A DNA stretch of 42,843 bases from the IMG/VR virus record IMGVR_UViG_3300026484_000012, positions 1-42,843 of that record; one strand, given 5' to 3'. Below are positions 20,425 to 30,075 of this stretch, in pieces (positions within the stretch are counted from its first letter, which is position 1; each line of letters starts with the position of its first letter). Made by a program: the position numbers and the translations under genes. The stretch is from a virus. A model generated the notes under the pieces. It searched no databases, was not told the DNA's origin, and worked only from the letters and a program-made list of their open reading frames with translations.

Positions 20425-22733
20425 TATTTACAGTCCTTTAGCATTTCTTGTACTTTTAGCTTATAAATTTTTTCTACTTCTTTAGGAGGTAGTTTAACTC
20501 CATAGTCTTTATTAATACGTTTAACTATTTGATCTACTTCAGACTTAATAGTTTTTTTCAACATAGTCATATTACTTGATAGCTCATCAGCTTTCATTCT
20601 ATCAGATGTTGATTTAATAACATTATTAAATCGTTTACTATTTAATAATTTCGAAGTTTGATTAATTATATCATTACTATAGTCTTTGCCTAGAGCTTCT
20701 TTAACCATTTTAGTTTGAGCATCATGTAAAGTAACTTTAGTAGCATCTGTACCTACTGTGCCCTCAGGTGTACTATAAAGAGGTTTAACATTAGTATCTC
20801 CTGTAATCTTAGCTTCAGGTTTATAGTCTATATGCTTTATCGCTTGTTCTTTTTTCATCTCCTCTTGAAGTTTTGCCACATATGCTGTACCTATGTCATC
20901 TTTAACACTCTGAGGTAATTTCTCAAAAGTTTCACTAAGCTTAGCTGATAGTGTAGGGCTTCTAAGAACTTCTTCTAAAGTATCTAATTTTCTTAAATGT
21001 TTTGCTTCAGCACTAAAAGGTACATGCTTTCTAATCATATTAGCCAGTTTATTTATAACCCATACTGCTGCTTTACCTTCAGCAGTAGTTGCAATAGATG
21101 CTCCTTCGTGGCCAATATTAGTATTTAATACTCTCATAGCATCATCAGTTTTAAAAACAGTTTGAAACTCATTAACTATATTTTGTAATCGTTTACCTTC
21201 AGCAGTAACAAAACCTTTATTTCTAAGGTTTTTACTTATAGTCTTCCAGGCTTTGTCCTCTTTAAGTGCAGAACTAATAATACCTTTTTCAAGCTCTTCG
21301 GTTTTATCTTTACCAACTAAAGTAACTATATTAGTAAAAGTGTCATCACCAGCATTTACTTTAGATAATTTAGCCATTACTTCTTCAGGAGTACTCTTAG
21401 GGTTACCTTTAAAGGACTTACCCTTAGCAGTAGCAATTAAGTTACCTAATTTTGACTCTCTTACTGAAGCCATTTTACTATACAGAGTATTAGTTTCTTT
21501 CCATAATTTGTACTGGCTTTCAGTAAGCACATCTCTTAATTGTGTATCAACAGCTTTAGACACTTCAGACCATTTATGTAGTGTTTTACCTTTACTACGT
21601 CTTATTAACTTATTAATAATAGGCATAGCCTCTACTAAATCTTTAGAGTTAATATAGGGGTTATCTTCACCAATTAAATTTCTAAGCTCTTTGACATCTC
21701 CCGCTGTAGCTTCATCCAAAGCTTCCCAAGGCTCCATTTCAAATCTCTTATCTACAGGCACGGAACTAATCTGTTCTTTTACTTCCCCGTATTTTTTACT
21801 TACATCAGTATAGGCATTGTCTAAGTCATCTGCAAAATTTTCTACATTAAAATTGCTTTTAGCTAATTCTTCAACAGACTTTTTAGTTTCTTTAACTCTC
21901 CTATTCAAGTTTTTAACAGCCATAGGGTCATGAGCAATTTCTCTTTTTAAAGTAGCTCCCTCATCCCCTAAGCCATCAACTAGTGATTTGACTTTGTTCT
22001 CTATACTATTAGACTCACCAGTAGCCTTTCTCCATTCGACAAAGTTTTTCTCTGCTGTAATAGGGTCTACATTATACTGCTCTAACATATAGTCATAAAG
22101 TTTCTTTACTTGGGTCTTATCTAGTTTATTTAAAACTGCTTGGACTCCGCCACCAATGCCGCCACCTAGCATCATAGCTATACCAGTATCTAAACTATCT
22201 CTATCTGCTCCTATACTAGATGCTCCAGCTATAGAAGCTTCTCTAACTGCTACGCCAGCTGCTGAAGAACCAGCAGATATTCCACTAAGTAAAATATTAC
22301 TAGCTATTTCTCCTACTAAGGCTGGGCCTTCTAAGCCTTTGTCTTTAATAATAGCTTCATTTTCTTTAATCCAGTCATCAGTAATTTTAGATTGCTCATT
22401 TGTTAATTTGTTATAAACACCTTCACCTAAGTAAGCTACACCTAAAACTGGCCTTATAGCACCTCTAGCAAGTCCTGCTTCACCCATAGCTGTAAGCTCA
22501 CTGACATCAGCTACAGCATGTGGATTAAGGGTCTCTCCTTGAACTATAGTTTGAGCATTGTCTTTACTGTCAGTAAACTGTGTACTATCTATAACAGAAG
22601 GACCAGGAGTAAATAGATCTTCTTGTATTTCGCTATGTACCTCTTGATAATCATCTGGCTTTAAATCATTGATATTAAGTGGTTTACTATCAACCACCTC
22701 ATAGTCTTCAGGTTTTAAATCATTGATATTCAT
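20424..22733 (-). CDS. Large ejection-type virion protein
   Basis: 769 residues. It begins with two copies of a short motif (NINDLKPEDYEVV at 2-14 and NINDLKPDDYQEV at 20-32). A Gly/Ala-rich, weakly hydrophobic region (about 80-200) follows, then long charged helices to the end. This composition and position after the portal and two other virion proteins fit internal or ejection proteins of P22- and T7-type podoviruses, which form a path for DNA through the cell envelope. It has no lysozyme domain that I can see. Strong AAGGAGG precedes the start. Its C terminus, LKVQEMLKDCK, is echoed at the junction between the two ADP-ribosyltransferase genes. Confidence 0.6.
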   Translation of the reverse strand: MNINDLKPEDYEVVDSKPLNINDLKPDDYQEVHSEIQEDLFTPGPSVIDSTQFTDSKDNAQTIVQGETLNPHAVADVSELTAMGEAGLARGAIRPVLGVAYLGEGVYNKLTNEQSKITDDWIKENEAIIKDKGLEGPALVGEIASNILLSGISAGSSAAGVAVREASIAGASSIGADRDSLDTGIAMMLGGGIGGGVQAVLNKLDKTQVKKLYDYMLEQYNVDPITAEKNFVEWRKATGESNSIENKVKSLVDGLGDEGATLKREIAHDPMAVKNLNRRVKETKKSVEELAKSNFNVENFADDLDNAYTDVSKKYGEVKEQISSVPVDKRFEMEPWEALDEATAGDVKELRNLIGEDNPYINSKDLVEAMPIINKLIRRSKGKTLHKWSEVSKAVDTQLRDVLTESQYKLWKETNTLYSKMASVRESKLGNLIATAKGKSFKGNPKSTPEEVMAKLSKVNAGDDTFTNIVTLVGKDKTEELEKGIISSALKEDKAWKTISKNLRNKGFVTAEGKRLQNIVNEFQTVFKTDDAMRVLNTNIGHEGASIATTAEGKAAVWVINKLANMIRKHVPFSAEAKHLRKLDTLEEVLRSPTLSAKLSETFEKLPQSVKDDIGTAYVAKLQEEMKKEQAIKHIDYKPEAKITGDTNVKPLYSTPEGTVGTDATKVTLHDAQTKMVKEALGKDYSNDIINQTSKLLNSKRFNNVIKSTSDRMKADELSSNMTMLKKTIKSEVDQIVKRINKDYGVKLPPKEVEKIYKLKVQEMLKDCK

Positions 22734-24559
22734 TATCTACCTCCTTGGCTAGGTCTACCAGCTAATTGGTTCATTACTTGGCCTTGTTGCATTTGCCCAT
22801 CTAGTTCACCTTGTTGCATAGCTTGTTGCTGGTGTGGCTGTAGCATCTGAGCAGTTTGCTCTAATATACTAGCTAACTCAGGACTATATTTAGATTTAGT
22901 ATTCTTAATACTTAGTCCAGCAGCTTGGAAGTAACCTTGTGGATTAACTTGACTAAGTAAGTTACCAACAGGTCCATTCATAAACTGCTCAAATAGTTGT
23001 CTATTCTGTTCTTCACTATCATTAAAACTAACAGTATCGATAGCTATATCAGCTTTAGAAAAAGCTATATCAGTATCTAACGTTGGAATAGGTGCCATAA
23101 CGATATTACCATATTCATCTTTGAGTTGTTTACCACTTGCTGGGTCTTTAACTTCTTCAAAGACTAACCTAGTTTGAGGCTGACCTGTCTGTGGGTCAAT
23201 CTGTCCTGTAGGTAATTCTAGTGGCTTATTTAACTCTACCCATTTATTACCTTCATAGTTATCACTAACTCTAATAATTTCATGGGCAGTAAAGTATTGC
23301 TTAATAAGGTTAACTATATCCCAACCTAGTAATCGGTAGAAATTTTCTATTTTACTAGTACTATATCTTTGTGCAACAGCTGAAGCATTTTGTTGTAACT
23401 TAACCTTAGTACCACTATCACTAGCGTAAGCCATGCCTAAGAAAGCATCATTAATACTAAGTACTCTTTGTATTCTATCAAGTCCCTTGTCAATAACAGT
23501 ATATTGGTCAATTACCTCTCTAGTTAATGACTCAACTCTAATACCTGCTAAATCTTTAACAGGGATAATAGCATTAACTCTATTAAACTGGTCAGTAAAA
23601 TCAGCCAGGTTTTCTACCGCACCATCTTCAACAAAGGCTTTCTGTGTATTTACCATTAACTGGATTTTAAGTAGAGCTTGATTAATAGCTTTTTGAGTCT
23701 CAATAACTTCTCTAAATAAACCATAAAATTCAGCTCTATTACTAGTGTTTAGTTTCTGAACTCTATAAGGCATTTTAACTTCTTTGTAAGTTATTTCTTC
23801 CTTACTAAGTATTTCATCTTGACACCAATGGACACTCCAGGTTTTATCTCCATCTTTAACTATAGAATGTACTATTAAATAGTTATCAAAGCGTTTATAC
23901 ATACCTTGAAATTCAGTAGTATAAGTATAGCTAAACTCTGCTTCATCTATATTCAGGTGGTTATAATAAGCATCAATACTATTACGCTTAGCTTTACCAT
24001 ATAACCTATCAACATCTTCTTGAGCTACCCATTTAAATCTATGAATATACTTAGCATCAGAATAATCATCTAATCTACTCATAGGGTCTAAAGCTATTTC
24101 TAAACTAGGTATATGACTAATGTTAATCTTATAGAGTGGTCTACCAAACTCATCTTGCTCACCAGTTTTCTCAACATCAACATAACTACACATAAGACCT
24201 GTTAAGATATTATCTAGTTTAATCTTATCACCCTCAGCACTAAAGTTATTAGTTCTAAAGACATAATCAACAGTATCTTGTATCACTGCAGCCGTCTCTA
24301 TACTGCTCTCTTTCTCCGGATTAATCTTAATATTACTAACTATAGTAGAATAGTAGCCTACTAGCATTCTAGCAAAGAGTTTTATAATATTAAAGGTTTC
24401 TGCTGGCTGCCCTCTATTAGCTAATACATTTAATTGCTCTTTAGTATATTGTCTATTATGATATAAGTCTAGTACATTTAAAGCTTCATTACGAGAATCT
24501 TCAAAGACCTCATAACTTATTTTAAAAGAGTCTTTAAGATTTTCTATTGTTGGCTTCAT
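22733..24559 (-). CDS. Portal protein, P22-like
   Basis: 608 residues. The N-terminal half has the pattern of the P22-type portal: a helical start, YHNRQYTKEQL, RGQPAETFNIIK, then alternating strands, and a Gln-rich C-terminal tail (about 580-608) as in other podovirus portals. It forms the ring through which DNA enters and leaves the head. It is placed 15.9 kb away from the large terminase, and near the end of the late arm, although portals usually follow the terminase directly. GGAGGT precedes the start. Confidence 0.78.
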   Translation of the reverse strand: MKPTIENLKDSFKISYEVFEDSRNEALNVLDLYHNRQYTKEQLNVLANRGQPAETFNIIKLFARMLVGYYSTIVSNIKINPEKESSIETAAVIQDTVDYVFRTNNFSAEGDKIKLDNILTGLMCSYVDVEKTGEQDEFGRPLYKINISHIPSLEIALDPMSRLDDYSDAKYIHRFKWVAQEDVDRLYGKAKRNSIDAYYNHLNIDEAEFSYTYTTEFQGMYKRFDNYLIVHSIVKDGDKTWSVHWCQDEILSKEEITYKEVKMPYRVQKLNTSNRAEFYGLFREVIETQKAINQALLKIQLMVNTQKAFVEDGAVENLADFTDQFNRVNAIIPVKDLAGIRVESLTREVIDQYTVIDKGLDRIQRVLSINDAFLGMAYASDSGTKVKLQQNASAVAQRYSTSKIENFYRLLGWDIVNLIKQYFTAHEIIRVSDNYEGNKWVELNKPLELPTGQIDPQTGQPQTRLVFEEVKDPASGKQLKDEYGNIVMAPIPTLDTDIAFSKADIAIDTVSFNDSEEQNRQLFEQFMNGPVGNLLSQVNPQGYFQAAGLSIKNTKSKYSPELASILEQTAQMLQPHQQQAMQQGELDGQMQQGQVMNQLAGRPSQGGR

Positions 24560-26073
24560 TATTCAGTTACCTCCGTCATATTGCCATCAGCATCTACATT
24601 ATAAGTTTTGCCTTGGTAAATTACTTGTTTTACTACCTCTGATTTAGTAGTAGCCTGTGCTTCTTGCTGAGATAAGCTATATTTTTTAGCAGAATAAGGA
24701 GCGTACTCTTGTATAGCTTTGGCAGCTGTTTGGTTTTGTTCTGCTAAACTTTCTTCAAAAGCTTTAAGAGAATTTCTTACATACTTCTCATCATCTAAAT
24801 TTCCACTCATCATTAAATCTTGCAAGAAGGCTCTTTCATTATCTGATGCTGCTGTACCAGAACGACTAAGAATATATGTAGCTAGAAGTGCACCGCCCTT
24901 AGTTTTAAAAATCGCATTATCTACAGTCGTCTCATCCTTAATACCAAACCACTTATGAAGTTTGTCTTTTGCAGCTTGTATAGCATTTGTATTTATTTTC
25001 TGTGCTGGTCCTTTAAGAACTTTATCTATGTTAGTAGCTAGCTGATAGTTAACATCCATAGTTTTAATGTTTCTATTAACTAAATCATATTTAGTCTTAT
25101 CAGTTTGTTTAAGGGATGTTAAAATATCTATCTCAGCATTAAAAGCTTCTTTTTCTTTTGGCTCTTTTATATTAGCTTTAGCTTTAACAGTAGATACATC
25201 AGCATTTTCTCTATTTGAACCTACACCCTCACCCTTAGCATTTACAAATTTTGCCATAGCTTCTTGGAATTGCTCAGGAGTAGCATTAGGATGTGCTTGT
25301 TTAAATGCCGTTGTATATTGTTCTAAGGCGTCTCTTCGTGAATTACTTACAGGAGGCTTTTTTATATTTAGATAATCCATATAAGTTTTATCTGGATTTT
25401 TAACTAACCAGTTTTTAGCATCTTCAGCTTGTACTTCATTAATGGAGAGCTTTTTACCTATGTTAGCAAGTTGATTTTTCATATCAACATAGGCCTTAAA
25501 TTTATCTGATGTAGCTCTATTTATATAACCAGTATGCTGTATAAAGTCATCTAAACTAGTAAGATGCCCAGCATCTGTCATATAAAAAGCTCTATTTATA
25601 CCTTCTCTAGCCCCCTTATCCTCTTTAGCTAATTGGATACTTTGTTCATCTAAACCAGCTTTTTGGAGTTGCGCCAAGTCTTCTTTATTATCCCAATCAA
25701 TAGGTCTAATAGAGCTAACACCATAGTTTTTCTGCATTTTCTCTAGTATTACAGGATTAGTTTTTACAGTTTTATTAAATGCTTCATAGTTACCATTGGT
25801 AACCAATTCATCAGTAGCTAAGTCTAAATCTTTTGCAGCCATTTGATTTTGTATCATATGTAGTTGCATTTGACTTAAGCTATTCTGGTCTCTTAAGGCT
25901 CTAATTTCTTCCTCAGTTTTACTGGTTTTAGCATTATAGTCATTAATTTGTGCATTATTTAGACTAGTTTGTAGTTGCAATTGTCTACGTAGTACTTCTT
26001 TATCTTCTTTAGCTCTCCCACTCATACCATAACCTAATTGTGAGCCTATTTTAAACCCTTCACTTAAACTCAT
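24559..26073 (-). CDS. Probable internal/ejection virion protein
   Basis: 504 residues, mainly helical, with repeated Lys/Asn/Gln-rich segments and no membrane helix or enzyme motif. It overlaps its upstream neighbour by 4 bases and the portal by 1. In podoviruses the genes around here encode DNA-ejection proteins (P22 gp7, gp20, gp16; T7 gp14-16); size and composition agree. Specific function not recognised. Confidence 0.55.
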   Translation of the reverse strand: MSLSEGFKIGSQLGYGMSGRAKEDKEVLRRQLQLQTSLNNAQINDYNAKTSKTEEEIRALRDQNSLSQMQLHMIQNQMAAKDLDLATDELVTNGNYEAFNKTVKTNPVILEKMQKNYGVSSIRPIDWDNKEDLAQLQKAGLDEQSIQLAKEDKGAREGINRAFYMTDAGHLTSLDDFIQHTGYINRATSDKFKAYVDMKNQLANIGKKLSINEVQAEDAKNWLVKNPDKTYMDYLNIKKPPVSNSRRDALEQYTTAFKQAHPNATPEQFQEAMAKFVNAKGEGVGSNRENADVSTVKAKANIKEPKEKEAFNAEIDILTSLKQTDKTKYDLVNRNIKTMDVNYQLATNIDKVLKGPAQKINTNAIQAAKDKLHKWFGIKDETTVDNAIFKTKGGALLATYILSRSGTAASDNERAFLQDLMMSGNLDDEKYVRNSLKAFEESLAEQNQTAAKAIQEYAPYSAKKYSLSQQEAQATTKSEVVKQVIYQGKTYNVDADGNMTEVTE

Positions 26074-26741
26074 TTAGTCCATCCTTTATAACCAGAGTAC
26101 ATACCTGCTGCCATACCTACTACGCTACTAGTGTTTTTCATATTAGCTGCACTTAATTGACCTTGTAAAGCTGTTTGTTGTCCTGCTATTTGAGCATTTT
26201 GCCCTGCTAGATTAACTGCAGCATTAACTCCATTATTACTAACCTGTGCATTAGTTCCTAGCATTTGAGTTCCTTGTCCTAAGCCTAAGCCAAGAAATTG
26301 CATTCTTTTATTAATAGCCTCGTCTGCTGCACTATTTCTGACAGCACTTTTTTGAGCTGCTTCTCCTCTAGCTAATTGAGTCAAACCTTGAGCTTCTAGA
26401 CCACTAGTGCTTAAACCTCTTTGTGCTAAACTTCGAGTTAGCTGCTTTTCTTGCTGGCTATATTGCTGGTCTATTTGAGCTAGTTTATTAGCTATTACAT
26501 CTGAAGCATCATACTTCATATAGTAATCATTTATTTGTTCTTGCAGAGTACCATAGATATCTTTCCAGTCCTCATACTGAGCCCTCTGAAAAGCTAACTG
26601 GTCTTTAGACATAGCTAAACTTTCTTTACCTAGTGCAGCTTGATTTGCTGAGGCCCTAGCTGCATTTTCTGCTGCTTGCCTTTCGCCTTTATGGTTTGTT
26701 AGTCCTACTGCATCAGTAATACCACCTACTATACCACCCAT
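26070..26741 (-). CDS. Small internal virion / DNA-transfer protein
   Basis: 223 residues. It opens with a Gly-rich hydrophobic start (MGGIVGGITDAVG) and is very rich in Ala and Gln, with a segment typical of this group (QQEKQLTRSLAQRGLSTSG, about 96-114). A Gly/Met-rich hydrophobic stretch near the end (about 208-219) could contact membranes. This resembles T7 gp14-like and related transfer proteins. It is flanked by the GNAT-like gene and the 504-residue virion protein, with overlaps indicating one operon. Confidence 0.62.
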   Translation of the reverse strand: MGGIVGGITDAVGLTNHKGERQAAENAARASANQAALGKESLAMSKDQLAFQRAQYEDWKDIYGTLQEQINDYYMKYDASDVIANKLAQIDQQYSQQEKQLTRSLAQRGLSTSGLEAQGLTQLARGEAAQKSAVRNSAADEAINKRMQFLGLGLGQGTQMLGTNAQVSNNGVNAAVNLAGQNAQIAGQQTALQGQLSAANMKNTSSVVGMAAGMYSGYKGWTK

Positions 26742-27142
26742 TATAACTCCTTATAATATTTAATTTCTACCGGTTTAGCTTTATAATGTAAGAACATTTT
26801 ATTAGATTGCTCTGTAACACTGAGAGCTAGCCAACCCTTGTAACCAAGAGTTTTTATATACTTCTCAGTATCATTTAAAAACTGTTTTACATAGTATCTA
26901 TATTTTTTATCTACGTACATAGAATTAAAATTAAATAACTCATGCTCTCCGTAGCCTAATATAAAGCCAACTAAATTTTTATTTTTATATAAACCTAAAG
27001 CTAAACTATTAGGTTTCATAAGTTCTTCATTTAATAGTTTAGAAGATATAAAAGTACTATATCTAGTAGGCAATTCATTTTGATATAATACGTAGAATTC
27101 TAAAAGTTTTATATACTCAATGTCTTCAATTTGTTTAATCAT
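26741..27142 (-). CDS. GNAT-like acetyltransferase
   Basis: 133 residues with the outline of a GNAT domain: LALGLYKNKNLVGFILGYG (strands 2-3, about 47-65), FNSMYVDKKYRYYVKQFL (acetyl-CoA loop region, degenerate, about 71-88) and a C-terminal strand. Small GNAT-like proteins are often found beside virion genes in podoviruses; substrates are unknown. No ribosome site is present before the ATG, and a TGATATAAT box ends only 5 bases upstream, so the mRNA may be leaderless. Confidence 0.6.
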   Translation of the reverse strand: MIKQIEDIEYIKLLEFYVLYQNELPTRYSTFISSKLLNEELMKPNSLALGLYKNKNLVGFILGYGEHELFNFNSMYVDKKYRYYVKQFLNDTEKYIKTLGYKGWLALSVTEQSNKMFLHYKAKPVEIKYYKEL

Positions 27143-27147
27143 AATTA

Positions 27148-27156
27148 ATTATATCA
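27148..27156 (-). promoter_or_regulatory. Promoter P8 (minus strand)
   Basis: Reads TGATATAAT on the minus strand, in a 34-bp gap between two late genes. The predicted transcript would begin at or next to the ATG of the GNAT-like gene. Confidence 0.55.
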
Positions 27157-27176
27157 TAATTAATATTAAACTAAGT

Positions 27177-27725
27177 TTAAATTATATTAGCATTTTTTAG
27201 TGTATCTATCAAAGTATCTATTTTATCACTAATAGCTTGTACTTCCGCTTGAGTGGGGGGGTCGCTAATAGCTTGATTTAGTTTATCTATACTATCTTGT
27301 TTAGGATTATTAGTTGTTGTCCCACCCTCGGTAACAGTGCCCGAGGCGGTACCAAAGTTTTTATTGAAAGCTGTATTTTTAGTGATTGCTGGCTCTGCAA
27401 ATGCTTCAACATATTTAATATCGGGAATTTCATTACTACCTGAAGTAAATGTTTTATCATCATTATAACTAATTTTATTAGTATAATCTCGCGAACCATC
27501 CAATTTACTAAAGGTTAGATTTTCTTGGAACAACTCTTCTACTAGTCTTTGTAATTTAAGTGTATTATTTTCAATAATACTATTAGATACAAAAGCACTA
27601 TCTCCTCTATGACCAAAAGCAATATCTAATTGTAAAACTAATTTATCTAAAAATCTTCTTAGTTCTAAATTATTATCTATGTTTTGAGGCAGCTGTATAA
27701 AGCTACCTTGCTTATTACCTACCAT
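27177..27725 (-). CDS. Small structural-region protein of unknown function
   Basis: 182 residues. The N-terminal third is helical (LRRFLDKLVLQLDIAF), the middle is Asn/Thr/Gly-rich, and the end is a helix (IDKLNQAISD...). The coding strand has a C7 run (27255-27261 on the map) that encodes DPPT near the C terminus. It overlaps its upstream neighbour. The position between tail and ejection genes suggests a tail or head-completion role, perhaps a needle or plug; not recognised. Confidence 0.5.
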   Translation of the reverse strand: MVGNKQGSFIQLPQNIDNNLELRRFLDKLVLQLDIAFGHRGDSAFVSNSIIENNTLKLQRLVEELFQENLTFSKLDGSRDYTNKISYNDDKTFTSGSNEIPDIKYVEAFAEPAITKNTAFNKNFGTASGTVTEGGTTTNNPKQDSIDKLNQAISDPPTQAEVQAISDKIDTLIDTLKNANII

Positions 27726-29220
27726 TTTGTCTTCCTTCTACTATATATTCTAGTTCTAATAATTCTCCAGTACCAGAGAGCTTAAATTCTACATAATAAC
27801 CTCTTCGTAATTGTTGTGGTATAAGAACTTCTTTAGTATCAGTATTAATGTCTTTAACTAATACTAAGTCGCCATCTATATAAATACTTAATTGTAAATT
27901 ACCTATGCAATTTAAATAAAATACTTTATAATTTTTAAGGTTAGATATTTGTCCATCAGCAAATTTAGGGGATTTATATACTAAGGATTTATTTTCACTA
28001 CTTGTAGCTAGACTATATAAATTATTATTTTTAGAATAATATAAAATGTCATTATAAATGCATAACCCTTCAACTATAGTATCTATATGTCTAAAGATAG
28101 TACCAAATCTAAAATCTGCTAGTAAGATACCATCAGAGTATGCTAAATAATAGACATCATCATATACTATAGCATCATAAATGGTTGTAGGAACATAGTT
28201 TTTACCTAGTTTATCCCTGCTAATAACTTGTATTTCAGCACCATTAGATACACAAATACCGTCTGAGCTTATCCAAATTAAGCTATTGTTAGCATACTGG
28301 ATTGACTTATGGTCTAAACAACCTTGGTTATTATTTAATAAATATTTACTAAGAGTATCCGGTGTAGTCCCTGTAATTATATAAGTCTTAAATTCTGTAA
28401 AAACTAAAAGGCCATTAGGTACTGGGCCTATACCTGTAATTGTATAATCGAAGTCTATAAAATTAAATAAGCTCCAGCTATCTACATAAGCAACATCACT
28501 ATAGTATAACTTATCTTCTTTAGCCCCAAAAAACATAGCATTATTTTCTGTAAGGTACTTCAATCCCGTTGGAGCAGGGGCATTATTAAAGGTATCTAAT
28601 ACATGCCCACTAATGCTCAAGTCATCTATATTATCTGTGTAAGTTTGATTGCTGTTATCTAGTTCAGTGACTAATTGCATACTATTTAAATTACCACCAA
28701 GTCTATACAGCCTAATGTCAGTTACTTGTATATCTGTAGAAGCTTCTACAGATATATCAACTTGCTGGTCTACTACGATAATTTCTGCACTATATCTTGA
28801 CGGCTCAGACTCAGTACCATCATTAGCATTATAATAAGTATAGCAATATTGTAAGGTACCATTTAAAGTACCCTCTGTGGTATTTAACACTATGTCTGGA
28901 GCATGCTTAGGTTTTTGTATACCAAGATTATACCATGTTACTCCATCACTAGACTTCTTAGGCTGAGCTATACCATCAGAATAATATAGCTTAGCTTGAA
29001 ACTTTTGATAAGTCTTACTAGTACTAGAGCTAATCCAAGTATCGTTAAAATTAATCATATACCTATAAACTTCTTGCTGTTCGTCAGTATCCTGTTTTAT
29101 AGGTCTTAATGAAAGACTAGAATTATCTATATTAATATATTCTTGTGCTTCACTAATAGAGATTAAGTGTGGTGAAGTACGTATATTTAAACCTCCACTA
29201 AAATTATTTAATTGTGCCAT
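27715..29220 (-). CDS. Tail/head-stabilisation protein, P22 gp10-like
   Basis: 501 residues rich in beta strands. It opens with FSGGLNIRTSPHLISISEAQEYINI, a start typical of the gp10-like stabilisation proteins of podoviruses, and continues with repeated strand-turn units consistent with a beta-propeller. Such proteins seal the portal-adaptor stack and carry the tail needle or fibres. It lies right after the lysis genes in transcription order and overlaps the next gene by 11 bases. Confidence 0.58.
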   Translation of the reverse strand: MAQLNNFSGGLNIRTSPHLISISEAQEYINIDNSSLSLRPIKQDTDEQQEVYRYMINFNDTWISSSTSKTYQKFQAKLYYSDGIAQPKKSSDGVTWYNLGIQKPKHAPDIVLNTTEGTLNGTLQYCYTYYNANDGTESEPSRYSAEIIVVDQQVDISVEASTDIQVTDIRLYRLGGNLNSMQLVTELDNSNQTYTDNIDDLSISGHVLDTFNNAPAPTGLKYLTENNAMFFGAKEDKLYYSDVAYVDSWSLFNFIDFDYTITGIGPVPNGLLVFTEFKTYIITGTTPDTLSKYLLNNNQGCLDHKSIQYANNSLIWISSDGICVSNGAEIQVISRDKLGKNYVPTTIYDAIVYDDVYYLAYSDGILLADFRFGTIFRHIDTIVEGLCIYNDILYYSKNNNLYSLATSSENKSLVYKSPKFADGQISNLKNYKVFYLNCIGNLQLSIYIDGDLVLVKDINTDTKEVLIPQQLRRGYYVEFKLSGTGELLELEYIVEGRQNGR

Positions 29221-29223
29221 TAC

Positions 29224-29634
29224 TTATCCTTTATTAAATAGTATTATCTTATCTTCATTTCTCACATCAATATGCAACCAACTAACGCCTAGCTCAATAC
29301 CTTTAATGTAAGGAAACAAATCCTTATTGTCAATAATGTAGTTCCTGACTTCTTCTGCGCTGTAGTGACTAAACACTGCATCAATCGCATTTGCATAAGA
29401 GTGCTGGCTTCCGTATGAGTAGTATTTACTTTCAGGCGTTCTTATACCGCTCCACTCTCTGCTACCTCCCCAAAAGTAGTTATTGATAGTCATTGTTCCG
29501 AGATTGAAGTGTTCTTTTAGAGTATCGATGCTTTCTATAAGCCGAACATCGACATACCGCCATGCTTTCTCTCCGTACTTCTCAAACATCTTCTTAGGTA
29601 CTAATTCGTGGATTTTGAAATATTTAGACTTCAT
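29224..29634 (-). CDS. Endolysin, peptidase M15 family
   Basis: 136 residues. The zinc peptidase motifs are clear: SQHSYANAID with His78 and Asp85, and WLHIDVR with His121 and Asp123. M15 enzymes cut peptide cross-links (D-Ala-D-Ala or L-Ala-D-Glu type) in peptidoglycan. There is no signal peptide, so release depends on the holin 4 bp upstream. It is a single domain without a separate cell-wall-binding module, usual for phages of Gram-negative hosts. Confidence 0.85.
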   Translation of the reverse strand: MKSKYFKIHELVPKKMFEKYGEKAWRYVDVRLIESIDTLKEHFNLGTMTINNYFWGGSREWSGIRTPESKYYSYGSQHSYANAIDAVFSHYSAEEVRNYIIDNKDLFPYIKGIELGVSWLHIDVRNEDKIILFNKG

Positions 29635-29637
29635 CTC

Positions 29638-30075
29638 TTATTTTCCTTTATAAACTTTAATTGATTTTTCAATGCTTCTACCAACCACATAACCACCTAA
29701 TCCGAGCTTTAATAAACCCCACATATCAGGCGGAATAGTTAAAGTAATTGCTTTGCCACCAAATAATGTAATATAAGGGTATAGGATATAGTTATTAGCA
29801 ATAATAAAAACAAAAGTGAGCATTGTAATTGGTCTCCAGTTTCTTTGTAACCAGCCCTCACCGTTAGCTTCTGCTTGAATGATTTTGCTTTGTTCTTCAA
29901 TAATTGTTTTAGAGTACTCATTCAATTCCCTATTCATTTCAAGTTGATAAGCTTGAATACCCGCTTCTAGTTTAGCCTTTTGTTCAGGTGTCAAATCCGG
30001 TGGAAAATAGCTTTTAAACAAGCTTGTTCCTGCATCTACTACCTTACTAATTAAAGTTCCGACTACTGGTATCAT
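29638..30075 (-). CDS. Holin of the GTA-holin 3TM-like family
   Basis: 145 residues. After a start that may be a short hydrophobic helix and an amphipathic charged region (25-70), it has WRPITMLTFVF (TM helix about 83-105) and a second helix (about 117-133). The GWLQRNWRPIT motif before the first TM helix is typical of this holin group. It would form the membrane lesion that lets the endolysin through. It overlaps the upstream coiled-coil gene and lies 3 bp before the endolysin. AAAAGGA precedes the start. Confidence 0.78.
   Translation of the reverse strand: MIPVVGTLISKVVDAGTSLFKSYFPPDLTPEQKAKLEAGIQAYQLEMNRELNEYSKTIIEEQSKIIQAEANGEGWLQRNWRPITMLTFVFIIANNYILYPYITLFGGKAITLTIPPDMWGLLKLGLGGYVVGRSIEKSIKVYKGK

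Noticed and set aside
20424-22733. Tape measure protein of a long-tailed phage
   Set aside because: No tail tube, sheath, tail assembly or baseplate genes are present; portal, adaptor and neighbours fit a podovirus ejection protein.
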